19,173 nt of DNA, taken from positions 1-19,173 of the forward strand of contig JBBQCF010000018.1 in assembly GCA_038318455.1 (NCBI GenBank), read 5' to 3'. The notes under the pieces were generated by a model. It saw nothing but the letters and a program-made list of their open reading frames with translations. It searched no databases and was not told the origin of the DNA. Positions 1-5,730 of this stretch are shown one piece after another. Each line of letters begins with the position of its first letter. Position 1 is the first letter of the stretch. The translations under genes were made by a program, and so were the position numbers. The DNA is from UBA12068 sp038318455. GTDB taxonomy: Bacteria; Patescibacteriota; Minisyncoccia; Moranbacterales; GWC2-37-73.

Positions 1-2
1 AA

Positions 3-185
3 GCGTGGGAAACAAGTTGGACACGAAGACTTTTTATTGCAACTATAACCTATCTTGTTGCAGTTTTCTGGATGAAAACCATCGGAGAATCATTAATATT
101 TCTGAAGGCATGTATTCCTACGGGTGGTGTTTTGCTTTCAACCTTGTCGCTTCCGTTTGTGAAAAAATGGTGGTTAAAAAGATAG
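3..185 (+). CDS. C-terminal end of a small membrane protein (5' end outside window)
   Basis: The reading frame beginning at base 3 is open from the window edge to a TAG at 183-185 and encodes about 60 residues. The product looks like an integral membrane protein: two hydrophobic stretches (around LFIATITYLVAVFW and SLIFLKACIPTGGVLLSTLSLPF) separated by a short linker, ending in a basic, Trp-rich tail (VKKWWLKR) that fits a cytoplasmic C-terminus. The start lies before base 1, so length and family are unknown. An overlapping frame at 5-208 has an ATG, but its product is Cys-rich and polar with no membrane character, so I prefer this one. Family not recognised; a holin-like or small transport protein cannot be excluded. 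Confidence 0.55.
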   Translation, partial: AWETSWTRRLFIATITYLVAVFWMKTIGESLIFLKACIPTGGVLLSTLSLPFVKKWWLKR

Positions 186-226
186 TAATCTTAGAATGTT
201 GCCTATAAGAAAGGTGAAAAACCACT

Positions 227-255
227 TTGACAATGAGATAAGCCAAGGAAATAAT
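227..255 (+). promoter_or_regulatory. Upstream promoter P1 of the PEP-CTERM gene
   Basis: TTGACA at 227-232 and AATAAT at 250-255 are separated by exactly 17 nt, a near-consensus sigma-70-type promoter. A transcript would start near 262, just at the hairpin that follows. Confidence 0.45.
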
Positions 256-256
256 C

Positions 257-304
257 TCGTTCCCTTAATCACCTGTAAAAGGGTGTTTTTTGTTGTGGGA
301 ACGA
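257..304 (+). terminator. Weak terminator-like hairpin with a long-range outer stem
   Basis: A short stem CACCT/GGGTG (270-274 with 281-285) is followed by six T (286-291), an intrinsic-terminator layout for the partial gene upstream or for P1 transcripts. An outer 8-bp pairing, TCGTTCCC (257-264) with GGGAACGA (297-304), encloses it. The inner stem is short, so termination may be inefficient or conditional. Confidence 0.35.
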
Positions 305-308
305 TTGC

Positions 309-337
309 TTGACAAATAGTTCAAAATAAGGTATTTT
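309..337 (+). promoter_or_regulatory. Main promoter P2 of the PEP-CTERM gene
   Basis: Perfect TTGACA (309-314), 17-nt spacer, TATTTT (332-337). The predicted start near 344 leaves a leader of about 105 nt before the ATG at 451. A GCTTGA/TCAAGC inverted repeat (307-312, 337-342) overlaps both boxes and could be an operator, although six-base arms can arise by chance. Confidence 0.55.
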
Positions 338-372
338 CAAGCATGTGCTATTTTTGTTCTTTTTATAATTTA

Positions 373-450
373 ATGAGCGAGAAGGAGGTGAAAAATTAGT
401 GCTTGAGGCGTTTCATTGACAATTTGCAGTTCAACCAAAAGGAGGATGAA
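373..450 (+). promoter_or_regulatory. Leader with two Shine-Dalgarno sites and very short upstream ORFs
   Basis: Two strong ribosome-binding sites lie in this leader. The second (AAAAGGAGG, 437-445) sits correctly before the ATG at 451. The first (AAGGAGGTG, 382-390) sits 8 nt before a GTG at 399 that opens a six-codon ORF ending at TGA 417-419. An ATG at 373 opens an eight-codon ORF ending at TAG 397-399. An in-frame TTG at 403 would extend the main protein by 16 residues, but the extension is polar and precedes the clear signal peptide, so it is not favoured. Confidence 0.4.
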
Positions 451-1143
451 ATGAAAAAAATCTTATTTGCAATAGCTTGTCTCTTGATTGCTGCCCCAGT
501 TTGGGCACTGCCTGTTACTTTCACGGAAAGCTATCTTGGATCAGCAAGCGATGGTAATTTTTTTGAAGTTGGAAACGGAGGCAGAGCAGAATTTAATTTT
601 GACTTAACTCAAGAAGGGGGAAAAGCCAATCTGTATAACATTTTTGGTACGCGAGTAGGTCAAAAAAATCCAACATTAGACGAAACAAGCTTTGGCAGTG
701 CTGTCTATGGCTACGACATTCAAAGTGCAATCTTGAGTTTTGCTATCTCTTCAGCCGACCTTCAATCTGAAAAAGTTCAGATAAATTCCGGTATTTCTGA
801 TGGAAATAAAAATATTTTTGAGAAAACATATTCTCTCGGAAATTGGTCCTGGCGTGAAGGACTGCAAAGACAACAAAGCTACCTTGTGATAGATTTGCTA
901 AACATTGCAGGTCTAGAAGATGTCTTGTCTGATGGTAAATTTATGGCGATATCATTGTCACCATTTAACTTTTTCGGGAATGATTTCCGAATCGATCAGG
1001 CGGAACTTTTCGTTACTGCGAATTCTGGTGCGGCGCCAGTGCCCGAACCATCGTCAATGCTGCTTTTTGGCGCCGGTGGTCTGATGCTCTTTACAATCAA
1101 AAAAAAGCGCGAACAGCATAAAAAATCTTTCTTAGCGAGATAA
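451..1143 (+). CDS. Secreted PEP-CTERM sorting-signal protein
   Basis: A 230-residue exported protein. Residues 1-19 form a signal peptide (MKKILFAIACLLIAAPVWA, likely cleavage after VWA). The mature part is polar and beta-rich, without a fold I recognise. The C-terminus carries a complete PEP-CTERM sorting signal: VPEPSS near 197-202, a hydrophobic segment (MLLFGAGGLMLF) and a basic tail (KKKREQHKK). In known systems this signal is recognised by an exosortase that cleaves and anchors or releases the protein, often with exopolysaccharide export. No exosortase is in the window. The start is fixed by AAAAGGAGG 5 nt before ATG 451. The gene is monocistronic, with two promoters upstream and a strong terminator after it. 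The basic tail is longer than usual. Function unknown beyond surface location. Confidence 0.8.
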   Translation: MKKILFAIACLLIAAPVWALPVTFTESYLGSASDGNFFEVGNGGRAEFNFDLTQEGGKANLYNIFGTRVGQKNPTLDETSFGSAVYGYDIQSAILSFAISSADLQSEKVQINSGISDGNKNIFEKTYSLGNWSWREGLQRQQSYLVIDLLNIAGLEDVLSDGKFMAISLSPFNFFGNDFRIDQAELFVTANSGAAPVPEPSSMLLFGAGGLMLFTIKKKREQHKKSFLAR

Positions 1144-1160
1144 TTTTCGCCTTTGCTACA

Positions 1161-1198
1161 AAACCCATCATCTTATAAATAAGATGATGGGTTTTTTA
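1161..1198 (+). terminator. Strong intrinsic terminator after the PEP-CTERM gene
   Basis: A perfect 15-bp stem (1161-1175 with 1180-1194), loop TAAA, GC-rich centre CCCATCATC/GATGATGGG and a T run at 1192-1197. Confidence 0.9.
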
Positions 1199-1284
1199 TT
1201 GCTTTTATAGCTTGGTTGTTAACTAAAATTAGAATATTTTTTGATTTATGGACTTATTTAATATTTTATTATAATCATAAAATG

Positions 1285-1293
1285 TGGTATAAT
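1285..1293 (+). promoter_or_regulatory. Extended -10 promoter of the DUF4349 gene
   Basis: TGGTATAAT is an extended -10 box (TGn plus consensus TATAAT). No good -35 is visible. The start would fall near 1300, giving a leader of about 22 nt without a Shine-Dalgarno sequence. Confidence 0.55.
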
Positions 1294-1322
1294 TAAAATA
1301 ATATAAATTTTAATATAAAAAT

Positions 1323-2285
1323 ATGCATAAATTTTTGAAAATTGGGGGAATTGTTTTTGCTGGGATGGCGGTTATTATTGTTACTATTTTCTATTTTTCA
1401 GTAACTTTTCTGGGTGGAAATGCAGGTTTGTCTTCAGGGGATTCATCATTGAGCGGTTCAGGTGCAGGCAGAGGTTTCGCGACTCCAATGAGCACAGGTT
1501 TGCCATCAGGAAATTTCTCAAATTCCCTTGGTAGTCAGAAAATTATGCAAACTGAAATAGCGCCGATGGATATGAATCAACCTGGTTCTGTTGAAAATGA
1601 TAAAAAAATCATCAAAAATGGAGATTTGAATTTGAAAGTTGATAGTGCAGATGTGGCTGCTACAAAAATTGCAGATATTGCTCAAGCAAACAGTGGGGAA
1701 GTTTTTTCTTCTAATTTTTATCAAAATTCAAACAATGTTAAAAGTGGAACAATAAGCCTGAAAGTTCCGTTGGCAAATTTTGAAAAAACTTTTAGTGAAG
1801 TCAAAAAAGTTGCTTCTCTCGTTCTTCGCGAATCAACCTCTGGTCAAGATGTGACGGAGCAATACACTGATTTGCAAGCTCAATTGAAAAATAGTCAAGC
1901 AGAGGAGCAATCTTTCACGCGTATCCTTGACCAGGCTCAAAAAATTGATGATGTTTTGGCAGTTACGCGTGAACTTGCCAGAGTGCGTGGAGAAATTGAA
2001 CAATTGCAAGGACAAATAAAATATCTTGCATCTCAAACTGACATGTCGACGATTACTGTGAGCTTAAGTGAAGATCAAAATATTACGATTTCAAGTTCAT
2101 GGAGACCTTGGCAAGTTGTGAAGGATTCGGCCAATTCATTGCTGAAAGGTTTGCAAGGTTTTGTTAATTTCGTTATTCGTTTTCTTATTGTGATGTTGCC
2201 ACTTTTGCTTATTTGGGCGATTATTTTTTGGGCAATTTATCGCCTAGGAAAAAAAATCTATTTCAAAATAAGAAGTAGGGAATAA
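1323..2285 (+). CDS. DUF4349 membrane protein
   Basis: A 320-residue membrane-anchored protein of the DUF4349 family, whose molecular role is not established. An N-terminal hydrophobic helix (about 7-30) is followed by a Gly/Ser-rich linker (about 31-70). The DUF4349 region runs from about 95 to 250: it begins KIIKNGDLNLKV, continues through KVPLANFEKTFSEV and an 'ESTSGQDVTEQYTDLQAQLKN'-type segment, and has a coiled-coil part (about 180-235, LARVRGEIEQLQGQI). A second transmembrane helix near 283-308 ends in a basic tail. Most of the protein is therefore extracytoplasmic, held by helices at both ends. ATG 1323 has no Shine-Dalgarno sequence but follows an extended -10 box. The gene is a single-gene unit, convergent with the gene at 2382-2993 across a shared terminator. 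Confidence 0.82.
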   Translation: MHKFLKIGGIVFAGMAVIIVTIFYFSVTFLGGNAGLSSGDSSLSGSGAGRGFATPMSTGLPSGNFSNSLGSQKIMQTEIAPMDMNQPGSVENDKKIIKNGDLNLKVDSADVAATKIADIAQANSGEVFSSNFYQNSNNVKSGTISLKVPLANFEKTFSEVKKVASLVLRESTSGQDVTEQYTDLQAQLKNSQAEEQSFTRILDQAQKIDDVLAVTRELARVRGEIEQLQGQIKYLASQTDMSTITVSLSEDQNITISSSWRPWQVVKDSANSLLKGLQGFVNFVIRFLIVMLPLLLIWAIIFWAIYRLGKKIYFKIRSRE

Positions 2286-2331
2286 ATTTGTTTTTGTTGA
2301 AATACTTATACTTTTTGTTTTCAAATAAAAT

Positions 2332-2365
2332 AAGAGCTCCACTGAAAATTCAGGGGAGCTCTTTT
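2332..2365. terminator. Bidirectional terminator between convergent genes
   Basis: Arms AAGAGCTCC (2332-2340) and GGAGCTCTT (2355-2363) pair perfectly, with an inner CTGA/TCAG stem. T-rich tails occur on both strands (TTTT at 2362-2365 forward; the A-rich flank at 2322-2331 gives T on the reverse). It serves the DUF4349 gene and the reverse gene at 2382-2993. Confidence 0.8.
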
Positions 2366-2381
2366 GACGAAAAATCTTCGC

Positions 2382-2993
2382 CTATTTCTTGATGCTAGCA
2401 ACTTTGACCTTGTCGGTTTTGGTTGCTTTTTTCTTCGCTTCTTTTGTGTTGAAATTGGCTGGCAACTTCATGACAACTTTTTCTCGAACCAAAATTCCTG
2501 TTGATTCAAGATTTTTCATTGTTAGCGAACCATCTCGAGCAGCGTCGCGAAGCTTGTTGAGCATTACCCGCTGGTTCACTTCAATGTTGCTGGTGCCAAA
2601 GTTGCCAATCGGCTCGTTTGACTTGGCTTGCGCTGTGAAAATTTTCGTGCGCAGTTCCATCGCTTTGGCCGGATTGGACTGCAGAGCTTGCAGTTCTTTC
2701 ACTGCCAGCATACCCTCTTTCCAATACGCCTTTTGGATGTATTCGTGAATTTCATCAGCGTTGGCCACACCGACTTTTTTCAGCCATTTGTCATTGGAAA
2801 TTTTATCACTCGGATTGAGTGATTTGATTTCCTTGGCAAAGGCTTCGGCCTGGGCGCCATCTTCCGATTGGCGTAGGGCAGTGAACACGCTTCGAGCTTT
2901 GGCGGCAGCTGTTTGACCTTTATCAAAGTTAAAGCCAAAATATCCGCCAACTGCAAAAACTGCGATTACTGCCAAAATCATAAATTTTCTCAT
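2382..2993 (-). CDS. Exported or membrane-anchored helical protein of unknown function
   Basis: A 203-residue protein that I do not recognise. An N-terminal hydrophobic segment (MRKFMILAVIAVFAVGGYFGF) is a signal peptide or membrane anchor. The rest is charged, Ala- and Lys-rich and probably mostly helical (for example AYWKEGMLAVKELQALQSNPAKAMELRTKIF). It ends in a Lys-rich tail (KEAKKKATKTDKVKVASIKK) that could bind an acidic polymer. The start is well supported: AAAGGAG (reverse strand, 3001-3007) lies 7 nt before the ATG. A near-consensus promoter lies upstream and a shared terminator downstream, so it is a monocistronic unit. G+C is visibly higher than in neighbouring genes. Confidence 0.7.
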   Translation of the reverse strand: MRKFMILAVIAVFAVGGYFGFNFDKGQTAAAKARSVFTALRQSEDGAQAEAFAKEIKSLNPSDKISNDKWLKKVGVANADEIHEYIQKAYWKEGMLAVKELQALQSNPAKAMELRTKIFTAQAKSNEPIGNFGTSNIEVNQRVMLNKLRDAARDGSLTMKNLESTGILVREKVVMKLPANFNTKEAKKKATKTDKVKVASIKK

Positions 2994-3052
2994 TTTAAAT
3001 CTCCTTTTTGGGTTTGATGCTACTTTAGATTGGGTGTTTCAAAGAACATATA

Positions 3053-3081
3053 ATAGTAGCCTATTTTGATGTTTTTGTCAA
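3053..3081 (-). promoter_or_regulatory. Promoter of the reverse gene at 2382-2993
   Basis: On the reverse strand, TTGACA (3076-3081), a 17-nt spacer and TACTAT (3053-3058), about 60 nt before the start codon. Confidence 0.6.
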
Positions 3082-3180
3082 CACTGGCGGTAAATCTCCA
3101 TATACATGTGGCATTTTTTCCAATGTATGTCTATTTTGAATGAGTGATTATTTGTATTTCAAGGCTGAATTAATAATTTG

Positions 3181-3220
3181 AAAAAGCCATCCTCTATTGA
3201 GAGGATGGCTTCGGTTTTTT
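3181..3220 (-). terminator. Terminator of the reverse gene at 3227-3556
   Basis: A 12-bp perfect stem AAGCCATCCTCT/AGAGGATGGCTT (3184-3195 with 3200-3211), loop ATTG. The five A at 3181-3185 give a T tract on the reverse strand. T-rich sequence at 3215-3220 would also allow forward termination. Confidence 0.85.
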
Positions 3221-3226
3221 CAAAAA

Positions 3227-3556
3227 TCAGAAGTTGGAGGAGAAAATATCAATGTGAAAATTCATCTTGCCAATACCGAGCATCTTTTTGTCGCCCAGAA
3301 ATAGGGGGTAATGCTGACCGGCGTGGAGAGGTTCTCCATTAATATGGGCCGCGACATGCTTTTCTGGAATCAAGACAATTTTGCCATGTTGGGTAAAATC
3401 AAAATGAATGCCAGAATTTTGTGGAAAAATATCATGTAATAATTCTGTGGGCAAAGCGTGCTGCAATTCTTTGTGATTCAGTTGCATGCACTGGTGAATC
3501 GTCTTGATTACATTGTTTTTATTGCTAAATCCAATCAATCTTGCTCTCAAATTCAT
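3227..3556 (-). CDS. Small cytoplasmic protein, possibly FHA-like C-terminal half
   Basis: A 109-residue protein without signal peptide or membrane segment. The C-terminal half (IVLIPEKHVAAHINGEPL, then YPLFLGDKKMLGIG and MNFHIDIF) resembles the last strands of a forkhead-associated fold, with an 'ING..L' turn and a 'L..GD...IG' motif. The phosphothreonine-binding Arg/Ser/His signature of the first half is not evident, so phosphopeptide binding is not claimed. The start is ATG 3554-3556, with GGAGG (reverse strand, 3562-3566) 5 nt upstream. A TTG four codons earlier would overlap that ribosome-binding site and is rejected. The gene has its own terminator. Function unknown. Confidence 0.6.
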   Translation of the reverse strand: MNLRARLIGFSNKNNVIKTIHQCMQLNHKELQHALPTELLHDIFPQNSGIHFDFTQHGKIVLIPEKHVAAHINGEPLHAGQHYPLFLGDKKMLGIGKMNFHIDIFSSNF

Positions 3557-3601
3557 GGTACCCTCCAAGTTTTTTGGCTGTCAGTGGCCGTAAAAGAACA
3601 A

Positions 3602-3607
3602 AGTATA
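3602..3607 (-). promoter_or_regulatory. Possible -10 box for the reverse gene at 3227-3556
   Basis: Reverse-strand TATACT about 45 nt before the start codon. No convincing -35 at normal spacing, so this is tentative. Confidence 0.3.
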
Positions 3608-3667
3608 GATTAACATAGATATTAAATTTTATCAATACTTGATCTGGCCACCTCCTCTTTTTGTTAA

Positions 3668-3705
3668 TTGAATATTAAATTTTATAATGATATAATCATT
3701 ATAAA
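3668..3705 (+). promoter_or_regulatory. Promoter embedded in a perfect 11-bp dyad
   Basis: TTGAAT (3668-3673), a 17-nt spacer and an extended -10 TGATATAAT (3688-3696). The -10 lies inside a perfect inverted repeat, TTTATAATGAT (3681-3691) and ATCATTATAAA (3695-3705), with a 3-nt centre. The dyad overlaps the -10 and the predicted start near 3703, the classic place for a repressor operator. AT-rich palindromes do arise by chance, so the operator role is inference. Confidence 0.5.
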
Positions 3706-3710
3706 AATAG

Positions 3711-3744
3711 GGTGGGTATTTAGGTGGGTACCTAAATACCCACC
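3711..3744 (+). repeat. 14-bp perfect hairpin at the 5' end of the next transcript
   Basis: GGTGGGTATTTAGG (3711-3724) and CCTAAATACCCACC (3731-3744) pair perfectly around the loop TGGGTA. The 8-mer GGTGGGTA also occurs twice as a direct repeat (3711, 3723). No T run follows, so it is not a standard terminator. It would sit within about 10 nt of the RNA 5' end. Confidence 0.7.
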
Positions 3745-3797
3745 TGTAAATTTTAAAAATAGCTCAAATTTTTTGTTATAAATTAAAAATAAAAAAT

Positions 3798-4070
3798 ATG
3801 AAAAAAATTATCTATATTTTTTTGGCAGTAGTGATCGGAATTTTGCTTGGTGTTATTTTCGATGGACTTTTGGAAACATGGTGGATAAGTCATAATCTAG
3901 CACAAGGCGTCGTGCCCAAAATTAATAATAATTGGGATTTTGCAAGTTATTTGCCTTGGCAATTATCATTGGGAATTTTGGCGCTTGGCCTTGCTTTTGG
4001 TTTCCAACTTGGTTTTTGGGGTTGGCGAGTGGTGTATATTGAAAAGCGTCACTGGAGAAATAGAAAATAA
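3798..4070 (+). CDS. Small two-helix membrane protein, unknown function
   Basis: A 90-residue integral membrane protein. Helix 1 (about 3-23, IIYIFLAVVIGILLGVIFDGL) and helix 2 (about 54-75, WQLSLGILALGLAFGFQLGFWGW) are joined by a roughly 30-residue loop (SHNLAQGVVPKINNNWDFASYLPW). The tail is strongly basic (EKRHWRNRK), which places both termini in the cytoplasm. The ATG has no Shine-Dalgarno sequence, only an A/T-rich leader. The gene follows the dyad/promoter and the 14-bp hairpin, so it may be regulated. Family not recognised. Confidence 0.65.
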   Translation: MKKIIYIFLAVVIGILLGVIFDGLLETWWISHNLAQGVVPKINNNWDFASYLPWQLSLGILALGLAFGFQLGFWGWRVVYIEKRHWRNRK

Positions 4071-4087
4071 AAAATAGGAATCAATTC

Positions 4088-4116
4088 TTTACATGATATG
4101 AATATAGTGTTAAGAT
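4088..4116 (+). promoter_or_regulatory. Promoter of the gene at 4176
   Basis: TTTACA (4088-4093), 17-nt spacer, TAAGAT (4111-4116). The predicted start near 4123 leaves a leader of about 50 nt. Confidence 0.5.
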
Positions 4117-4175
4117 CATTTATTATTGTTGTTTGAAAATTTCATACAAATCATAGAAAAAAGGAGGATTTCAAA

Positions 4176-4517
4176 ATGAAATATGAAAGTAAGTTTATTG
4201 TGGTGATGAAGAATTCTTTTTCATTTTCTTCATTGGGGGATTTTTTGAACACTTTTTATCGAACTGATGGTGAGGAGATTCATTTTCTCTTCGGCACAGT
4301 TCCAAAAGATGGCTTTTTTGTTCCGCATGGGGTTATAACCAAAATCAAGCAAATGATTCCTGATTGGAAAGAGCGCTACGAATTTTATTCTCAAAAAGGG
4401 GACAACAGAATTCAAAAATATTCCATTCCGGAAAGAAAAAAATCATGTGAAGAAAAAAGAGTCAATGTTGAACTTCAAAAAATAATCAGCAAAAGAGCAA
4501 GGGATAGTCAATTATAG
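4176..4517 (+). CDS. Small cytoplasmic protein of unknown function
   Basis: A 113-residue soluble protein that I do not recognise. No signal peptide, membrane helix or metal-binding motif is visible. The N-terminal part mixes hydrophobic strands and aromatic residues (KFIVVMKNSFSFSSLGDFLNTFY, then EIHFLFGTVPKDGFFVPHGV). The C-terminal third is charged and helical (ERKKSCEEKRVNVELQKII). The start is fixed by AAGGAGG at 4161-4167, 8 nt before ATG 4176. The gene is an isolated unit with its own promoter and terminator, like its neighbours. Confidence 0.6.
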   Translation: MKYESKFIVVMKNSFSFSSLGDFLNTFYRTDGEEIHFLFGTVPKDGFFVPHGVITKIKQMIPDWKERYEFYSQKGDNRIQKYSIPERKKSCEEKRVNVELQKIISKRARDSQL

Positions 4518-4526
4518 AAAATAGTT

Positions 4527-4561
4527 AAAAGCGAGAAGGGTAAATCCCAACTCGCTTTTTT
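4527..4561 (+). terminator. Intrinsic terminator after the gene at 4176
   Basis: AAAAGCGAG (4527-4535) pairs with CTCGCTTTT (4551-4559), with an inner GGG/CCC, and ends in TTTTTT (4556-4561). Confidence 0.8.
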
Positions 4562-4562
4562 A

Positions 4563-4591
4563 TTGACTTTTTTCTTTGTTTGTGCTATTAT
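4563..4591 (+). promoter_or_regulatory. Promoter of the gene at 4700
   Basis: TTGACT (4563-4568), 17-nt spacer and an extended -10 (TGC before TATTAT, 4586-4591), starting directly after the preceding terminator. The leader would be about 100 nt. Confidence 0.6.
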
Positions 4592-4699
4592 TCTATGAAT
4601 ACAAAAATGAGCACATTGATAATTTAATATTAGTAAAAGCACATGTTCTTTCCGGCGAAGGATTTCTATTTGCGTAAATATTTTACTTGGGAGGTTAAA

Positions 4700-5053
4700 A
4701 TGGCTAAAGTGGCTTTTTTGAAACTGCTGACAATTGAAGAGATTATTCCAGAACTATCAGAAATTGAAGAATATTTAATAAAATATCTTAAGTATGAAGA
4801 GATCCGTCCGTTTAATGAATATGTTTCCAATGGAGATGATCATGATATTATCGTTTGGAGATTTAATCGCGAGGACACTGTTCCTGACTCTGAAATAAAT
4901 AAGCTTTGCGCAGACAAAGTTATTTATCTTTGGAGATGCAAAAGGTGTCAATCCATTGTGGCTAGCATTGAATATCCAAATGAATCATTGAAAAATCTTT
5001 ATTATGGCTGTGCCTGTATTGGCACTGTAATAAGGTTTGGATGCAAAATGTGA
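4700..5053 (+). CDS. Small Cys-containing protein, possible zinc site
   Basis: A 117-residue soluble protein of unknown function. The N-terminal part is acidic and helical (LTIEEIIPELSEIEEYLIKYL). The C-terminal part carries most of the cysteines: a CxxC (CKRC, about residues 80-83), then CAC (104-106) and C115, which could make one zinc site. No known zinc-ribbon family is evident. The start at ATG 4700 is chosen because GGGAGG (4689-4694) lies 5 nt upstream. An in-frame ATG at 4643 would add 19 residues but has no ribosome-binding site and would translate through this one. The unit has its own promoter and terminator. Confidence 0.6.
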   Translation: MAKVAFLKLLTIEEIIPELSEIEEYLIKYLKYEEIRPFNEYVSNGDDHDIIVWRFNREDTVPDSEINKLCADKVIYLWRCKRCQSIVASIEYPNESLKNLYYGCACIGTVIRFGCKM

Positions 5054-5054
5054 G

Positions 5055-5095
5055 AAAAAGGTTAGTGAGTTAAAAACTCGCTAACCTTTTTTATT
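5055..5095 (+). terminator. Intrinsic terminator after the gene at 4700
   Basis: A 16-bp stem with one T-G wobble (5055-5070 with 5076-5091), core GGTTAGTGAGT/ACTCGCTAACC, then a T-rich tail. Confidence 0.85.
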
Positions 5096-5103
5096 TTAAT
5101 AAA

Positions 5104-5132
5104 AAGGCCTTTGAAAATTTTTCAAAGGCCTT
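5104..5132 (-). terminator. Terminator of the reverse gene at 5157-5576
   Basis: AAGGCCTTTGAA/TTCAAAGGCCTT palindrome (5104-5115 with 5121-5132). The A run at 5101-5105 gives a T tract on the reverse strand. It lies back to back with the forward terminator at 5055-5095. Confidence 0.75.
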
Positions 5133-5156
5133 GGACGTATGGGTACTTCTTTTTTG

Positions 5157-5576
5157 CTAGTAGTCTTCTGTGACAATTTGATATGACTTGTGAAAAATTG
5201 CTCTTCTGTCAATATCGTTTTGCATATTGACCAAGAGTCTTTCCACGAAGCCCTTCTTTAGATCTTTTTTTGACATCTTTTTTGCATTTGGTTGAAACTC
5301 TGGAATGTTCTCGAGTTCTTTGCAACCAAAGAATTCCATTTCCGCAGTTTCATGCGCGTCGCAGCAGTGTTTTTTGCAAATAGGCACGTTGACATTCTTC
5401 TTGCGATGGAAAGTTTGAACCATGATGGCGTGATGGCCTGTGGGGATTGCCTCAATGCAATATCCACATATGAGAGGCTTTGTTGTCACAATGACGTCAG
5501 TGTTGGCATGCCTATCTGTGACATCTCTCACTATTGCTGCTGAAAGTAGCACTTCAGCTGTCGATACTTTTTTCAT
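5157..5576 (-). CDS. Small Cys/His-rich protein, probable zinc-binding domain
   Basis: A 139-residue soluble protein, function unknown. A likely zinc-binding module lies at about residues 37-85: CGYC (37-40), HH (48-49), then CKKHCCDAH (67-75) and C85. This spacing fits one or two treble-clef or zinc-finger-like sites; no named family is recognised. The C-terminal third is basic and helical (KKMSKKDLKKGFVERLLVNMQNDIDRR), compatible with nucleic-acid or protein binding, but this is inference. The start is supported by AAAGGAG on the reverse strand, 5 nt before the ATG. A consensus promoter upstream (5646-5674) and a terminator downstream make it a strong single-gene unit. Confidence 0.65.
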   Translation of the reverse strand: MKKVSTAEVLLSAAIVRDVTDRHANTDVIVTTKPLICGYCIEAIPTGHHAIMVQTFHRKKNVNVPICKKHCCDAHETAEMEFFGCKELENIPEFQPNAKKMSKKDLKKGFVERLLVNMQNDIDRRAIFHKSYQIVTEDY

Positions 5577-5645
5577 CTTTGCTCCTTTTGTTGCTATAGA
5601 ATGGGCTATACTTTCTTGGTTATGCCTAATAACGCAAGAAAAATT

Positions 5646-5674
5646 ATTATAGAAAAATAATCGATACTTGTCAA
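5646..5674 (-). promoter_or_regulatory. Consensus promoter of the reverse gene at 5157-5576
   Basis: Reverse strand: perfect TTGACA (5669-5674), 17-nt spacer, perfect TATAAT (5646-5651). This is the only fully consensus promoter in the window and implies strong expression. Confidence 0.75.
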
Positions 5675-5730
5675 GTAGGCAAAAAAATATAAATTGAAAT
5701 ATTCTATTATTTAAAACGTATTAATATTTG

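Noticed and set aside
5..208. Complete small gene starting at ATG 5
   Set aside because: Cys-rich, low-complexity product out of frame with the membrane-protein-like frame ending at 185; no room to see a ribosome-binding site.
403..450. N-terminal extension of the PEP-CTERM protein from TTG 403
   Set aside because: It would place polar residues before a clear signal peptide, and ATG 451 has its own strong ribosome-binding site.
3102..3128. Small hairpin ATACAT/ATGTAT in the gap between two reverse genes
   Set aside because: Only 6 AT-rich pairs plus a bulged extension; expected by chance in this composition.
3711..3744. Intrinsic terminator
   Set aside because: No T tract follows on the forward strand, and it lies just after a good promoter, before the gene.
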